DNA of 64,000 bases from NCBI GenBank assembly GCA_033782935.1, contig JAWQEG010000486.1, forward strand, positions 3,348,001-3,412,000, given 5' to 3'. The DNA comes from Petrolisthes cinctipes (lineage: Eukaryota; Arthropoda; Malacostraca; Decapoda; Porcellanidae). Positions 51,670-63,532 of this stretch are shown here, in pieces. The notes below the pieces were generated by a model. That model saw nothing but the letters and a program-made list of their open reading frames with translations. It was not told the DNA's origin and searched no databases. Each line of letters begins with the position of its first letter. The first letter of the stretch is position 1. The position numbers were made by a program, and so were the translations under genes.

Positions 51670-54600
51670 CGATTTTGAGCATGTTTTGGGTTTGTATCTT
51701 GAAAACATTCTAACTAGGAGTAGGCATGTACAGATCGCTTCTGGGACCCCAAAATATCGAATTTTCGGGGGTTTGTAGCCTGAATTTGAGATATAAACGG
51801 GTACAGAAGATAAATGCACATATCGACTTTTTGGCACCAAAAAGATCGATTTTCAGTATGTTTTGGGCCTGTATTTTGAAAATACTCTAACACGGAGTAG
51901 GCATGTACAGATCGCCTTTGGGACCCCAAAATATCGAATTTTTGGGTGTTATGGTCCTGAATTTGAGATATCGACTTTGGGCACCTAAAATATCGGTTTT
52001 TAACATGTTTTGGGCCTATATTTTGAAAATATTCTAGCACTGAGTAGGCATGTACAGATCGCTTCTGGGACCCCAAAATATCATATTTTCGGGTATTTTG
52101 AGCCTGAATTTGATATATAAACGGGTACAGAAGATGCATGCACATATCGACTTTTGGGCACCTAAAATATCGATTTTCAGCATGTTTTGGGTCTGTATCT
52201 TGAAATCATTCTAACTAGAAGTAGGGATGTACAGATCGCTTCTAGGACCCAAAAATACCCAATTTTCGGGTGTTTTGAGCCAGAATTTGAGATATAAACA
52301 GGTACAGAAGATGCATGCACATATTGACTTTGGGCACCTAAAATATCGATTTTCAGCATGTTTTGGGCCTGTATTTTGAAAATACTCTAACTAGGAGTAG
52401 GCATGTACAGATCGCTTCTGGGACCCCAAAATATCGAATTTTTGGGTGTTTTGAGCCTGAATTTGAGATATAAACGGGTACAGAAGATAAATGCACATAT
52501 CGACTTTGGACACTTAAAATATCGATTTTTAGCATGTTTCGAGCCTATATTTTGAAAAAATTCTAGCACTGACTAGACATGTACAGATCGCTTCTGGGAC
52601 CCAAAATTATCGAATTTCCGGGTGTTTTGAGGTTGAATTTGAGATATAAACGAGTGCAGAAGATGCATACACATGTTGACTTTGGGCACCTAAAATATCG
52701 ATTTTCAGCATGTTTTGGGCCTGCATCTGAGTAGGCATGTACAGATTGCTTCTGGGACCCAAAAATATCGAATTTTCGGGTGTTTGGAGCCTGAATTTGA
52801 GATATAAACGGGTACAGAAGATGCATGCACTTATCGAATTTGGACACTTAAAATATCGATTTTTAGCATGTTTTGAGCCTATTTTTTAAAAACATTCTAG
52901 CACTGACTAAACATGTACAGATCGCTTATGGGACCAAAAATTATCGAATTTTCGGGTGTTTTGAGGTTGAATTTGAGATATAAACGAGTGCAGAAGATGC
53001 ATACACATGTTGACTTTGGGCACCTAAAATATCGATTTTCAGCATGTTTTGGGCCTGCATCTGAGTAGGAATGTACAGATCGCTTCTGGGACCCCATAAA
53101 ATCGAATTTTCGGGTGTTTGGAGCCTGAATTTGAGATATAAACGGGTACAGAAGATGCATGCACATATTGACGTTTTGGCACATAACAGATCGATTTTCA
53201 GTATGTTTTGGGCCTGTATTTTGAAATTACTCTAACACGGAGTAGGCATGTACAGTTCGCTTCTGTGACCCCAAAATATCGAATTTTTGGGAGTTTTGGG
53301 CCTGAATATGAGATATCGACTTTGGGCACCTAAAATATCGATTTTTAGCATGTTTTGGGCCTATATTTTGAAAATATTCTAGCACTGAGTAGGCATGTAC
53401 AGATCGCTTCTGGGACCCCAAAATATCGAATTTTCAAGTGTTTTGAGCATGAATTTGAGATATAAACGGGTACAGAAGATGCATGCACATATCGACTTGT
53501 GGGCACTTAAAATATCGATTTTGAGCATGTTTTGGATTTGTATCTTGAAAACATTCTAACTAGGAGTAGGGATGTACAGATCGCTTCTAGGACCCAAAAA
53601 TACTGAATTTTCGGGTGTTTTGAGCCTGAATTTGAGATATAAACGGGTACAGAAGATGCATGCACATATCGACTTTGGACACTTAAAATATCGATTTTTA
53701 GCATGTTTTGGGCATATATTTTGAAAAAATTCTAGCACTGAGTAGGCATGTACAGATTGCTTCTAGGACTCAAAAATATCGAATTTTCGGGTGTTTTGAT
53801 GTTGAATTTGGGATATACATTTTGGGCACCTAAAATATCGATTTTTAGCATGTTTTGGGCCTATATTTTGAAAATATTCTAGCACTAAGTAGGCATGTAC
53901 AGATCACTTCTAGGACCCCAAAATATCGAATTTTCGGGTGTTTTGAACCTGAATTTGAGATATAAACGGGTACAGATGATGCATGCACATATTGACTTTG
54001 GGCACCTAAAATATCGATTTTCAGCATGTTTTGGGCCTGTATTTTGAAAATACTCTAACTAGGAGTTGGCATGTACAGATCGCTTCTGGGACCCCAAAAT
54101 ATCGAATTTTCGGGTGTTTTGAGGTTGAATTTGGGATATAAACGGGTACAGAAGATGCATGCACATATCGACTTTTGGGCACCTAAAATATCGATTTTCA
54201 GTATGTTTTGGGCCTGTATTTTGAAAATACTCTAACACGGAGTAGGCATGTACAGTTTGCTTCTGGGACCCCAAAATATCGAATTTTCGTGTGTTTTGGG
54301 CCAGAATTTAAGATATACATTTTGGGCACCTAAAATATCGATTTTTAGCATGTTTTGGGCCTATATTTTGAAAATATTCTAGCACTAAGTAGGCATGTAC
54401 AGATCACTTGTGGGACCCCAAAATATCGAATTTTCGGGTGTTTTGAGCCTGAATTTGAGATATAAACGGGTACAGATGATGCATGCACATATCGACTTTG
54501 GACACTTAAAATATCGATTTTGAGCATGTTTTGAGCCTATATTTTGAAAAAATTCTAGCACTGAGTAGGCATGTACAGATCGCTTCTGGGACCCAAAAAT

Positions 54601-55869
54601 ATCGAATTTTCGGGTGTTTTGAGGTTGAATTTGGGAAATAAACGGGTGCAGAAGATGCATACACATATTGACTTTGGTCACCTAAAATATCGATTTTCAG
54701 CTTGTTTTGGGCCTGTATCTTAAAAACATTCTAACTAGGAGTAGGCATGTACAGATCACTTCTGGGACCCCATAATATTAAATTTTTGGGTGTTTTGAAC
54801 CTGAATTTGATATATAAACGGGTACAGAAGATGCATCCTCATATCGACTTTTGGGCACCTAAAATATCGATTTTCAGTATGTTTTGGGCCTGTATATTGA
54901 AAATTCTCTAACACGGAGTAGGCATGTACAGATCGCTTCTGGGACCCCAAAATATCGAATTTTTGGGTGTTATGGTCCTGAATTTGAGATATCGACTTTG
55001 GGCACCTAAAATATCGGTTTTTAACATGTTTTGGGCCTATATTTTGAAAATATTCTAGCACTGAGTAGGCATGTACAGATCGCTTCTGGGACCCCAAAAT
55101 ATCGAATTTTCGGGTGTTTGGAGCCTGAATTTGAGATATAAACGGGTACAGAAGATGCATGCACATATCGACTTTTGGGCACCTAAAGGAACGATTTTCA
55201 GTATGTTTTGGGCCTGTATTTTGAAAATACTCTAACACGGAGTAGGCATGTACAGTTCGCTTCTGGGACCACAAAATATCGAATTTTCGGGTGTTTTGGG
55301 CCTGAATTTGAGATATCGATTTTGGGCACCTAAAATATCGAATATTAGCATGTTTTGGGCCTATATTTTGAAAATATTCTAGCACTAAGTAGTCATGTAA
55401 AGATCACTTCAGGGACCCCAAAATATCGAATTTTCGGGTGTTTTGAGCTTGAATTTGAGATATAAACGGGTACAAAAGATGCATGCACATATCGACTTTT
55501 GGGCACCTAAAATATCGATTTTGAGCATGTTTTGGGTCTGTATCTTGAAAACATTTTAACTAGGAGTAGGGATGTACAGATCGCTTCTAGGACCCAAAAA
55601 TACCGAATTTTCGGGTGTTTTGAGGTTGAATTTGAGATATAAACAGAACTGGAAGATGCATGCACATATTGACTTTGGGCACCTAAAATATCGATTTTCA
55701 GCATGTTTTGTGCCTGTATTTTGAAAATACTCTAACTAGGAGTAGTCATGTACAGATCGCTTCTGGGACCCCAAAATATCGAATTTTCGGGTGTTATGAG
55801 CCTGAATTTGAGATATAAACGGGTACAGAAGATGCATGCACATATCGACTTTTGGGCACCTAAAATATC
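51670..55869. repeat. 3.5-4.2 kb block, copy B
   Basis: Partner of 48130-51669. Relative to copy A it lacks one f-like monomer (copy A near 48625-48800) and has gained about two monomers before 52897 and about three between 53930 and 54430. The three-monomer gain is itself repeated 2206 bp further on (separate entries). Shared markers: GTTATGGTCCTG near 51949 and 54969, ACGTTTTGGCACATAAC near 53170, TCGAATATTAGC near 55338. Confidence 0.82.
53979..54695. repeat. Block pair with 2206-bp offset, left copy
   Basis: Matches 56185-56901. Shared markers are AGGAGTTGGCATG (near 54060 and 56266), CAGTTTGCTTCTGG (near 54252 and 56458), TTTTCGTGTGTTTTGG, the ATACATTTTGGGC short H2 and ATCACTTGTGGG (near 54405 and 56611). 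2206 bp is two HORs plus about one monomer. Confidence 0.83.
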
Positions 55870-56184
55870 GATTTTGAGCATGTTTTGGGTCTGTATCTTG
55901 AAAACATTCTAACTAGGAGTAAAGATGTACAGATCGCTTCAAGGACCCAAAAATACCGAATTTTCGGGTGTTTTGAGCCTGAATTTGAGATATAAACAGG
56001 TACAGAAGATGCATGCACATATTGACTTTGGGCACCTAAAATATCGATTTTCAGCATGTTTTGGGCCTGTATTTTGAAAATACTCTAACTAGGAGTAGGG
56101 ATGTACAGATCACTTCTAGGACCCAAAAATACCGAATTTTCTGGTGTTTTGAGCCTGAATTTGAGATATAAACAGGTACAGAAG

Positions 56185-56901
56185 ATGCATGCACATATTG
56201 ACTTTGGGCACCTAAAATATCGATTTTCAGCATGTTTTGGGCCTGTATTTTGAAAATACTCTAACTAGGAGTTGGCATGTACAGATCGCTTCTGGGACCC
56301 CAAAATATCGAATTTTCGGGTGTTTTGAGGTTGAATTTGGGATATAAACGGGTACAGAAGATGCATGCACATATCGACTTTTGGGCACCTAAAATATCGA
56401 TTTTCAGTATGTTTTGGGCCTGTATTTTGAAAATACTCTAACACGGAGTAGGCATGTACAGTTTGCTTCTGGGACCCCAAAATATCGAATTTTCGTGTGT
56501 TTTGGGCCAGAATTTAAGATATACATTTTGGGCACCTAAAATATCGATTTTTAGCATGTTTTGGGCCTATATTTTGAAAATATTCTAGCACTAAGTAGGC
56601 ATGTACAGATCACTTGTGGGACCCCAAAATATCGAATTTTCGGGTGTTTTGAGCCTGAATTTGAGATATAAACGGGTACAGATGATGCATGCACATATCG
56701 ACTTTGGACACTTAAAATATCGATTTTGAGCATGTTTTGAGCCTATATTTTGAAAAAATTCTAGCACTGAGTAGGCATGTACAGATCGCTTCTGGGACCC
56801 AAATATATCGAATTTTAGGGTGTTTTGAGGTTAAATTTGGGATATAAACGGATGCAGAAGATGCATACACATATTGACTTTGGTCACCCAAAATATCGAT
56901 T
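56185..56901. repeat. Block pair with 2206-bp offset, right copy
   Basis: Partner of 53979-54695. It is almost identical at first and more diverged towards the right end, where it has CCCAAATATATCG, TTTTAGGGTG and CACCCAAAATATCG. Confidence 0.82.
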
Positions 56902-59660
56902 TTCAGCATGTTTTGGGCCTGTATTTTGAAAATACTCTAACTAGGAGTAGGCATGTACAGATCGCTTCTGGGACCCCAAAATATCGAGTTTTCTGGTGTT
57001 TTTGGCCTGAATTTGAGATATCGATTTTGGGCACCTAAAATATCGATTATTAGCATGTTTTGGGCCTATATCTTGATAATATTCTAGCACTAAGAAGGCA
57101 TGTAAAGATCACTTCTGGGACCCCAAAATATCGAATTTTCGGGTGTTTTGAGCCTGAATTTGAGATATAAACGGGTACAGATGATGCATGCACATATCGA
57201 CTTTGGACACTTAAAATATCGATTTTTAGCATGGTTTGAGCCTATATTTTGAAAAAATTCTAGCACTGTACAGATCGCTTCTAAGACCCAAAAATATCGA
57301 ATTTTCGGGTGTTTTGAGGTTGAATTTGGGATATAAACGGGTACAGAAGATGCATGCACATATCGATTTTTTGGCACATAAAAGATCGATTTTCAGTATG
57401 TTTTGGGCCTGTATTTTGAAATTACTCTAACACGGAGTAGGCATGTACAGTTCGCTTCTGGGACCCCAAAATATCGAATGTTCGGGTATTTTGGGCCTGA
57501 ATTTGAGATATCGACTTTGGGCACCTAAAATATCGATTTTTAGCATGTTTTAGGCCTATATTTTGAAAATATCCTAGCACTGAGTACGCATGTACAGATC
57601 GGTTCTGGGACCCCAAAATATCGAATTTTCGGGTGTTTTGAGACTGAATTTGAGATATAAACGGGTACAGAAGATACATTCACATATCGACTTTTGGGCA
57701 CCTAAAATATCGATTTTGAGCATGTTTTAGGCTTGTATTTTGAAAATATTCTAACTAGGAGTAGGCATGTACAGATCGCTTCTGGGACCCAAAAATATCG
57801 AATTTTCGGGTGTTTTGAGCCTGATTTTGAGATATAAACGGGTACAGAAGATGCATGCACATATCGACTTTTCGGCACCTAAAACATCGATTTTGAGCAT
57901 GTTTTGGGTCTGTATCTTGAAAACATTCTAACTAGGAGTAGGGATGTACAGATCGATTCTAGGACCCAAAAATACCGAATTTTTGGGTGTTATGAGCCTG
58001 AATTTGAGATATAAACAGGTACAGAAGAAGCATGCACATATTGACTTTGGGCACCTAAAATATCGATTTTCAGCATGTTTTGGGCCTGTATTTTGAAAAT
58101 ACTCTAACTAGGAGTAGGGATGTACAGATCGCTTCTAGGACCCAAAAATACTGAATTTTGGGGTGTTTTGAGCCTGAATTTGAGATATAAACGGGTACAG
58201 AAGATGCATGCACATATCGACTTTGGACACTTAAAATATCGATTTTTAGCATGTTTTGAGCCTATATTTTGAAAAAATTCTAGCACTGAGTAGGCATGTA
58301 CAGATTGCTTCTAGGACCCAAAAATATCGAATTTTCGGGTGTTTTGAGGTTGAATTTGGGATATACATTTTGGGCACCTAAAATATCGATTTTTAGCATG
58401 TTTTGGGCCTATATTTTGAAAATATTCTAGCACTGAGTAGGCATGTACAGATCGCTTCTGGGACCCCAAAATATCGAATTTTCGGGTGTTTTGAACCTGA
58501 ATTTGAGATATAAACCGGTACAGATGATGCATGCACATATCGACTTTGGAAACTTAAAATATCGATTTTTAGCATGTTTTGAGCCTATATTTTGAAAAAA
58601 TTGTTGCACTGAGTAGGCATGTACAGATCGCTTCTGGGACCCAAAAATATCGAATTTTCGGGTGTTTTGAGGTTGAATTTGGGATATAAACGGGTGCAGA
58701 AGATGCATACACATATTGACTTTTTTCACCTAAAATATCGATTTTCAGCTTGTTTTGGGCCTGTATCTTAAAAACATTCTAACACGGAGTAGGCATGTAC
58801 AGATCGCTTCTGGGACCCCATAATATTGAATTTTTGGGTGTTTTGAACCTGAATTTGATATATAAACGGGTACAGAAGATGCATCCTCATATCGACTTTT
58901 GGGCACCTAAAATATCGATTTTCAGTATGTTTTGGGCCTGTATATTGAAAATTCTCTAACACGGAGTAGGCATGTACAGATCGCTTCTGGGACCCCAAAA
59001 TATCGAATTTTTGGGTGTTATGGTCCTGAATTTGAGATATCGACTTTGGGCACCTAAAATATCGGTTTTTAACATGTTTTGGGCCTATATTTTGAAAATA
59101 TTCTAGCACTGAGTAGGCATGTACAGATCGCTTCTGGGACCCCAAAATATCGAATTTTCGGGTGTTTGGAGCCTGAATTTGAGATATAAACGGGTACAGA
59201 AGATGCATGCACATATCGACTTTTGGGCACCTAAAAGAACGATTTTCAATATGTTTTGGGCCTGTATTTTGAAAATACTCTAACACGGAGTAGGCATGTA
59301 CAGTTCGCTTCTGGGACCCCAAAATATCGAATTTTCGGGTGTTTTGGGCCTGAATTTGAGATATCGATTTTGGGCACCTAAAATATCGAATATTAGCATG
59401 TTTAGGGCCTATATTTTGAAAATATTCTAGCACTAAGTAGTCATGTAAAGATCACTTCAGGGACCCCAAAATATCGAATTTTCGGGTGTTTTGAGCCTGA
59501 ATTTGAGATATAAACGGGTACAAAAGATGCATGCACATATCGACTTTTGGGCACCTAAAATATCGATTTTGAGCATGTTTTGGGTCTGTATCTTGAAAAC
59601 ATTTTAACTAGGAGTAGGGATGTACAGATCGCTTCTAGGACCCAAAAATACCGAATTTTC
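56902..59660. repeat. Mosaic zone ending in the third copy of the 0.9-kb block
   Basis: Satellite only. Approximate order: f, d, g, c, d, f, e, f, a-like (short H2 of the ATACATTTT subtype), d, a-like, then the triplicated block from 58730. The g marker is at 57229. The d before it has TATCTTGATAATATTC. The longest open frame of the window (58768-59433, minus strand, 221 codons) lies in this block and is repeat-derived. Confidence 0.75.
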
Positions 59661-59974
59661 GGGGTTTTTTTAGCCTGAATTTGAGATATATACAGGTCCA
59701 GAAGATGCATGCACATATTGACTTTGGGCACCTAAAATATCGATTTTCAGCATGTTTTGAACCTGTATTTTGAAAATACTCTAACTAGGAGTAGGCATGT
59801 ACAGATCGTTTCTGGGACCCGAAATTATCGAATTTCCGGGTATTTTGAGGTTGAATTTGAAATATAAACGAGTGCAGAAGATGCATACACATGTTGACTT
59901 TGGGCACCTAAAATATCGATTTTTAGCATGTTTTGGGCCTGCATCTGAGTAGGCATGTACAGATCGCTTCTGGG

Positions 59975-60790
59975 ACCCCAAAATATCGAATTTTCGGGTG
60001 TTTTGGGCCTGAATTTGAGATATCGATTTTGGGCATCTAAAATATCGAATATTAGCATGTTTTGGACCTATATTTTGAAAATATTCTAGCACTAAGTAGG
60101 CATGTAAAGATCACTTCAGGGACCCCAAAATATCGAATTTTCGGGTGTTTTGAGCCTGAATTTGAGATATAAACGGGTACAAAAGATGCATGCACATATC
60201 GACTTTTGGGCACCTAAAATATCGATTTTGACCATGTTTTGGGTCTGTATCTTGAAAACATTCTAACTAGGAGTAAAGATGTACAGATCGCTTCTAGGAC
60301 CCAAAAATACCGAATTTTCGGGTGTTTTGAGCCTGAATTTGAAATATAAACAGGTACAGAAGATGCATGCACATATTGACTTTGGGCACCTAAAATATCG
60401 ATTTTCAGCATGTTTTGGGCCTGTATTTTGAAAATACTCTAACTTGGAGTAGGGATGTACAGATCACTTCTAGGACCCAAAAACACCGAATTTTCGGGTG
60501 TTTTGAGCCTGAATTTGAGATATAAACAGGTACAGAAGATACATGCACATATTGACTTTGGGCACCTAAAATATCGATTTTCAGCATGTTTTGGGCCTGT
60601 ATTTTGAAAATACTCAAACTAGGAGTTGGCATGTACAGATCGCTTCTGGGACCCAAAAATATTGAATTTTCGGGTGTTTTGAGCCTGAATTTGAGATATA
60701 AACGGGTACAGAAGATGCATACACATATTGACTTTGGTCACCTAAAATATCGATTTTCAGCTTGTTTTGGGCCTGTATCTTGAAAACATT
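59975..60790. repeat. Block pair with 2742-bp offset, left copy
   Basis: Matches 62717-63532. Shared markers: TTTTGGGCATCTAAAATATC, TTTTGACCATGTTTTGGG (near 60226 and 62968), GGAGTAAAGATGTAC and CCAAAAACACCG. The two copies differ in the second half of one monomer (GAGCCTG near 60682, GAGGTTG near 63424), which could be a local gene-conversion tract. Confidence 0.83.
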
Positions 60791-62716
60791 CTAACTAGGA
60801 ATAGGCATGTCCAGATCGCTTCTGGGACCCCAAAATATCGAATTTTCGGGTGTTTTGAGCCTGAATTTGAGATATAAACGGGTACAGAAGATGCATGCAC
60901 ATATCGACTTTGGACACTTAAAATATCGATTTTTAGCATGTTTTAAGCTTATATTTTGAAAAAATTGTAGCACTGGGTAGGCATGTACAGATCGCTTCTG
61001 GGACCCAAAAATATCGAATTTTCGGGTGTTTTGAGGTTGAATTTGGGATATAAACGGGTACAGAAGATGCATGCACATATTGACTTTTGGGCACCTACAA
61101 GATCGATTTTCAGTATGTTTTGGGCCTGTATTTTGAAAATACTCTAACACGGAGTAGGCATGTACAGTTCGCTTCTGGGATCCTAAAATATCGAATTTTC
61201 GGGTGTTTTGGGCCTGAATTTAAGATATACATTTTGGGCACCAAAAATATCGATTTTTAGCATGTTTTGGGCCTATATTTCGAAAATATTCTAGCACTAA
61301 GTAGGCATGTACAGATCACTTCTGGGACCCCAAAATATCGAATTTTCGGGTGTTTTGAACCTGAATTTGAGATATAAACGGGTACAGATGATGCATGCAC
61401 ATATCGACTTTGGAAACTTAAAATATCGATTTTCAGCATGTTTTGAGCCTATATGTTGAAAAAATTCTAGCACTGAGTAGGCATGTACAGATCACTTCTG
61501 GGACCTAAAAATATCAAATTTCGGGTGTTTTGAGGTTGAATTTGGGATATAAACGGGTGCAGAAGATGCATACACATATTGACTTTAGTCACCTAAAATA
61601 TCGATTTTCAGCTTGTTTTGGGCCTGTATCTTGAAAACATTCTAACTAGGAGTAGGCATGTACAGATCGCTTCTGGGACCCCAAAATATTGAATTTTTGG
61701 GTGTTTTGAACCTGAATTTGAGATATAAACGGGTACAGAAGATGCATGCACATATCGACTTTTGGGCACCTAAAACATCGATTTTGAGCATGTTTTGGGT
61801 CTGTATCTTGAAAACATTCTAACTAGGAGTAGGGATGTACAGATCGCTTCTAGGTCCCAAAAATACCGAATTTTCGGGTGTTATGAGCCTGAATTTGAGA
61901 TATAAACAGGTACAGAAGATGCATGCACATATTGACTTTGGGCACCTAAAATATCGATTTTCAGCATGTTTTGTGCCTGTATTTTGAAAATACTCTAACT
62001 AGGAGTAGGCATGTACAGATCGCTTCTAGGACCCAAAAATATCGAATTTTCGGGTGTTTTGAGCCTGAATTTGAGATATAAACAGGTACAGAAGATGCAT
62101 ACACATATTGACTTTGGTCACCTAAAATATCGATTTTCAGCTTGTTTTGGGCCTGTATCTTGAAAACATTCTAACTAGGAATAGGCATGTCCAGATCGCT
62201 TCTGGGACCCAAAAATATCGAATTTTCGGGTGTTTTGAGCCTGAATTTGAGATATAAACGGGTACATAAGATGCTTGCACATATCGACTTTGGACACATA
62301 AATATCGATTTTTAGCATGTTTTGAGCCTATATTTTGAAAACATTCTAGCACTGACTAGACATGTACAGATCGCTTCTGGGACCCAAAATTATCGATTTT
62401 TCGGGTGTTTTAAGGTTGAATTTGAGATATAAACGAGTGCAGAAGATGCATACACATGTTGACTTTGGGTACCTAAAATATCGATTTTCAGCATATTTTG
62501 GGCCTGCATCTGAGTAGGCATGTACAGATCGCTTCTGGGACCCCAAAATATCGAATTTTCGGGTGTTTGGAGCCTGAATTTGAGATATAAACGGGTACAG
62601 AAGATGCATGCACATATCGACTTTTGGGCACCTAAAAGAACGATTTTCAGTATGTTTTGGGCCTGTATTTTGAAAATACTCTAACACGGAGTAGGCATGT
62701 ACAGTTCGCTTCTGGG
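60791..62716. repeat. Satellite between the 2742-bp pair, with a 1380-bp echo
   Basis: Satellite only. Near 60690-60920 and 62070-62298 a GCTTG-type monomer with the rare marker GGAATAGGCATGTCCAG repeats at an offset of 1380 bp. Between them lie a-like, c (ATACATTTT short H2), d, a-like, GCTTG-type, e and f monomers. Near 62293 the core is shortened to ACATAAATATCG. From 62346 a complete a-b-c-d run follows. Confidence 0.75.
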
Positions 62717-63532
62717 AACCCAAAATATCGAATTTTCGGTTGTTTTGGGCCTGAATTTGAGATATCGATTTTGGGCATCTAAAATATCGAATATTAGCAT
62801 GTTTTGGACCTATATTTTGAAAATATTCTAGCACTAAGTAGGCATGTAAAGATCACTTCAGGGACCCCAAAATATCGAATTTTCGGGTGTTTTGAGCCTG
62901 AATTTGAGATATAAACGGGTACAAAAGATGCATGCACATATCGACTTTTGGGCACCTAAAATATCGATTTTGACCATGTTTTGGGTCTGTATCTTGAAAA
63001 CATTCTAACTAGGAGTAAAGATGTACAGATCGCTTCTAGGACCCAAAAATACAGAATTTTCGGGTGTTTTGAGCCTGAATTTGAAATATAAACAGGTACA
63101 GAAGATGCATGCACATATTGACTTTGGGCACCTAAAATATCGATTTTCAGCATGTTTTGGGCCTGTATTTTGAAAATACTCTAACTTGGAGTAGGGATGT
63201 ACAGATCACTTCTAGGACCCAAAAACACCGAATTTTCGGGTGTTTTGAGCCTGAATTTGAGATATAAACAGGTACAGAAGATACATGCACATATTGACTT
63301 TGGGCACCTAAAATATCGATTTTCAGCATGTTTTGGGCCTGTATTTTGAAAATATTCAAACTAGGAGTTGGCATGTACAGATCGCTTCTGGGACCCAAAA
63401 ATATTGAATTTTCGGGTGTTTTGAGGTTGAATTTGGGATATAAACGGGTACAGAAGATGCATACACATATTGACTTTGGTCACCTAAAATATCGATTTTC
63501 AGCTTGTTTTGGGCCTGTATCTTGAAAACATT
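62717..63532. repeat. Block pair with 2742-bp offset, right copy
   Basis: Partner of 59975-60790. After it the array continues with GCTTG-type, c, d and e/f-like monomers to the window edge, ending inside an H1. Here AATACAGAATT replaces the AATACCGAATT of the left copy (near 60308). Confidence 0.82.

Noticed and set aside
58768..59433. Longest minus-strand open frame, 221 codons, with similar 200-209-codon frames at 50557-51186, 54756-55385, 17977-18597, 16006-16614 and 21656-22264
   Set aside because: All are translations of the satellite itself, with recurring words such as ILGSQKRSVHAYS. They have no recognisable domain and end at random points of the repeat. Block periods of 2027 and 5735 bp are not multiples of three, so no frame is maintained across the array.
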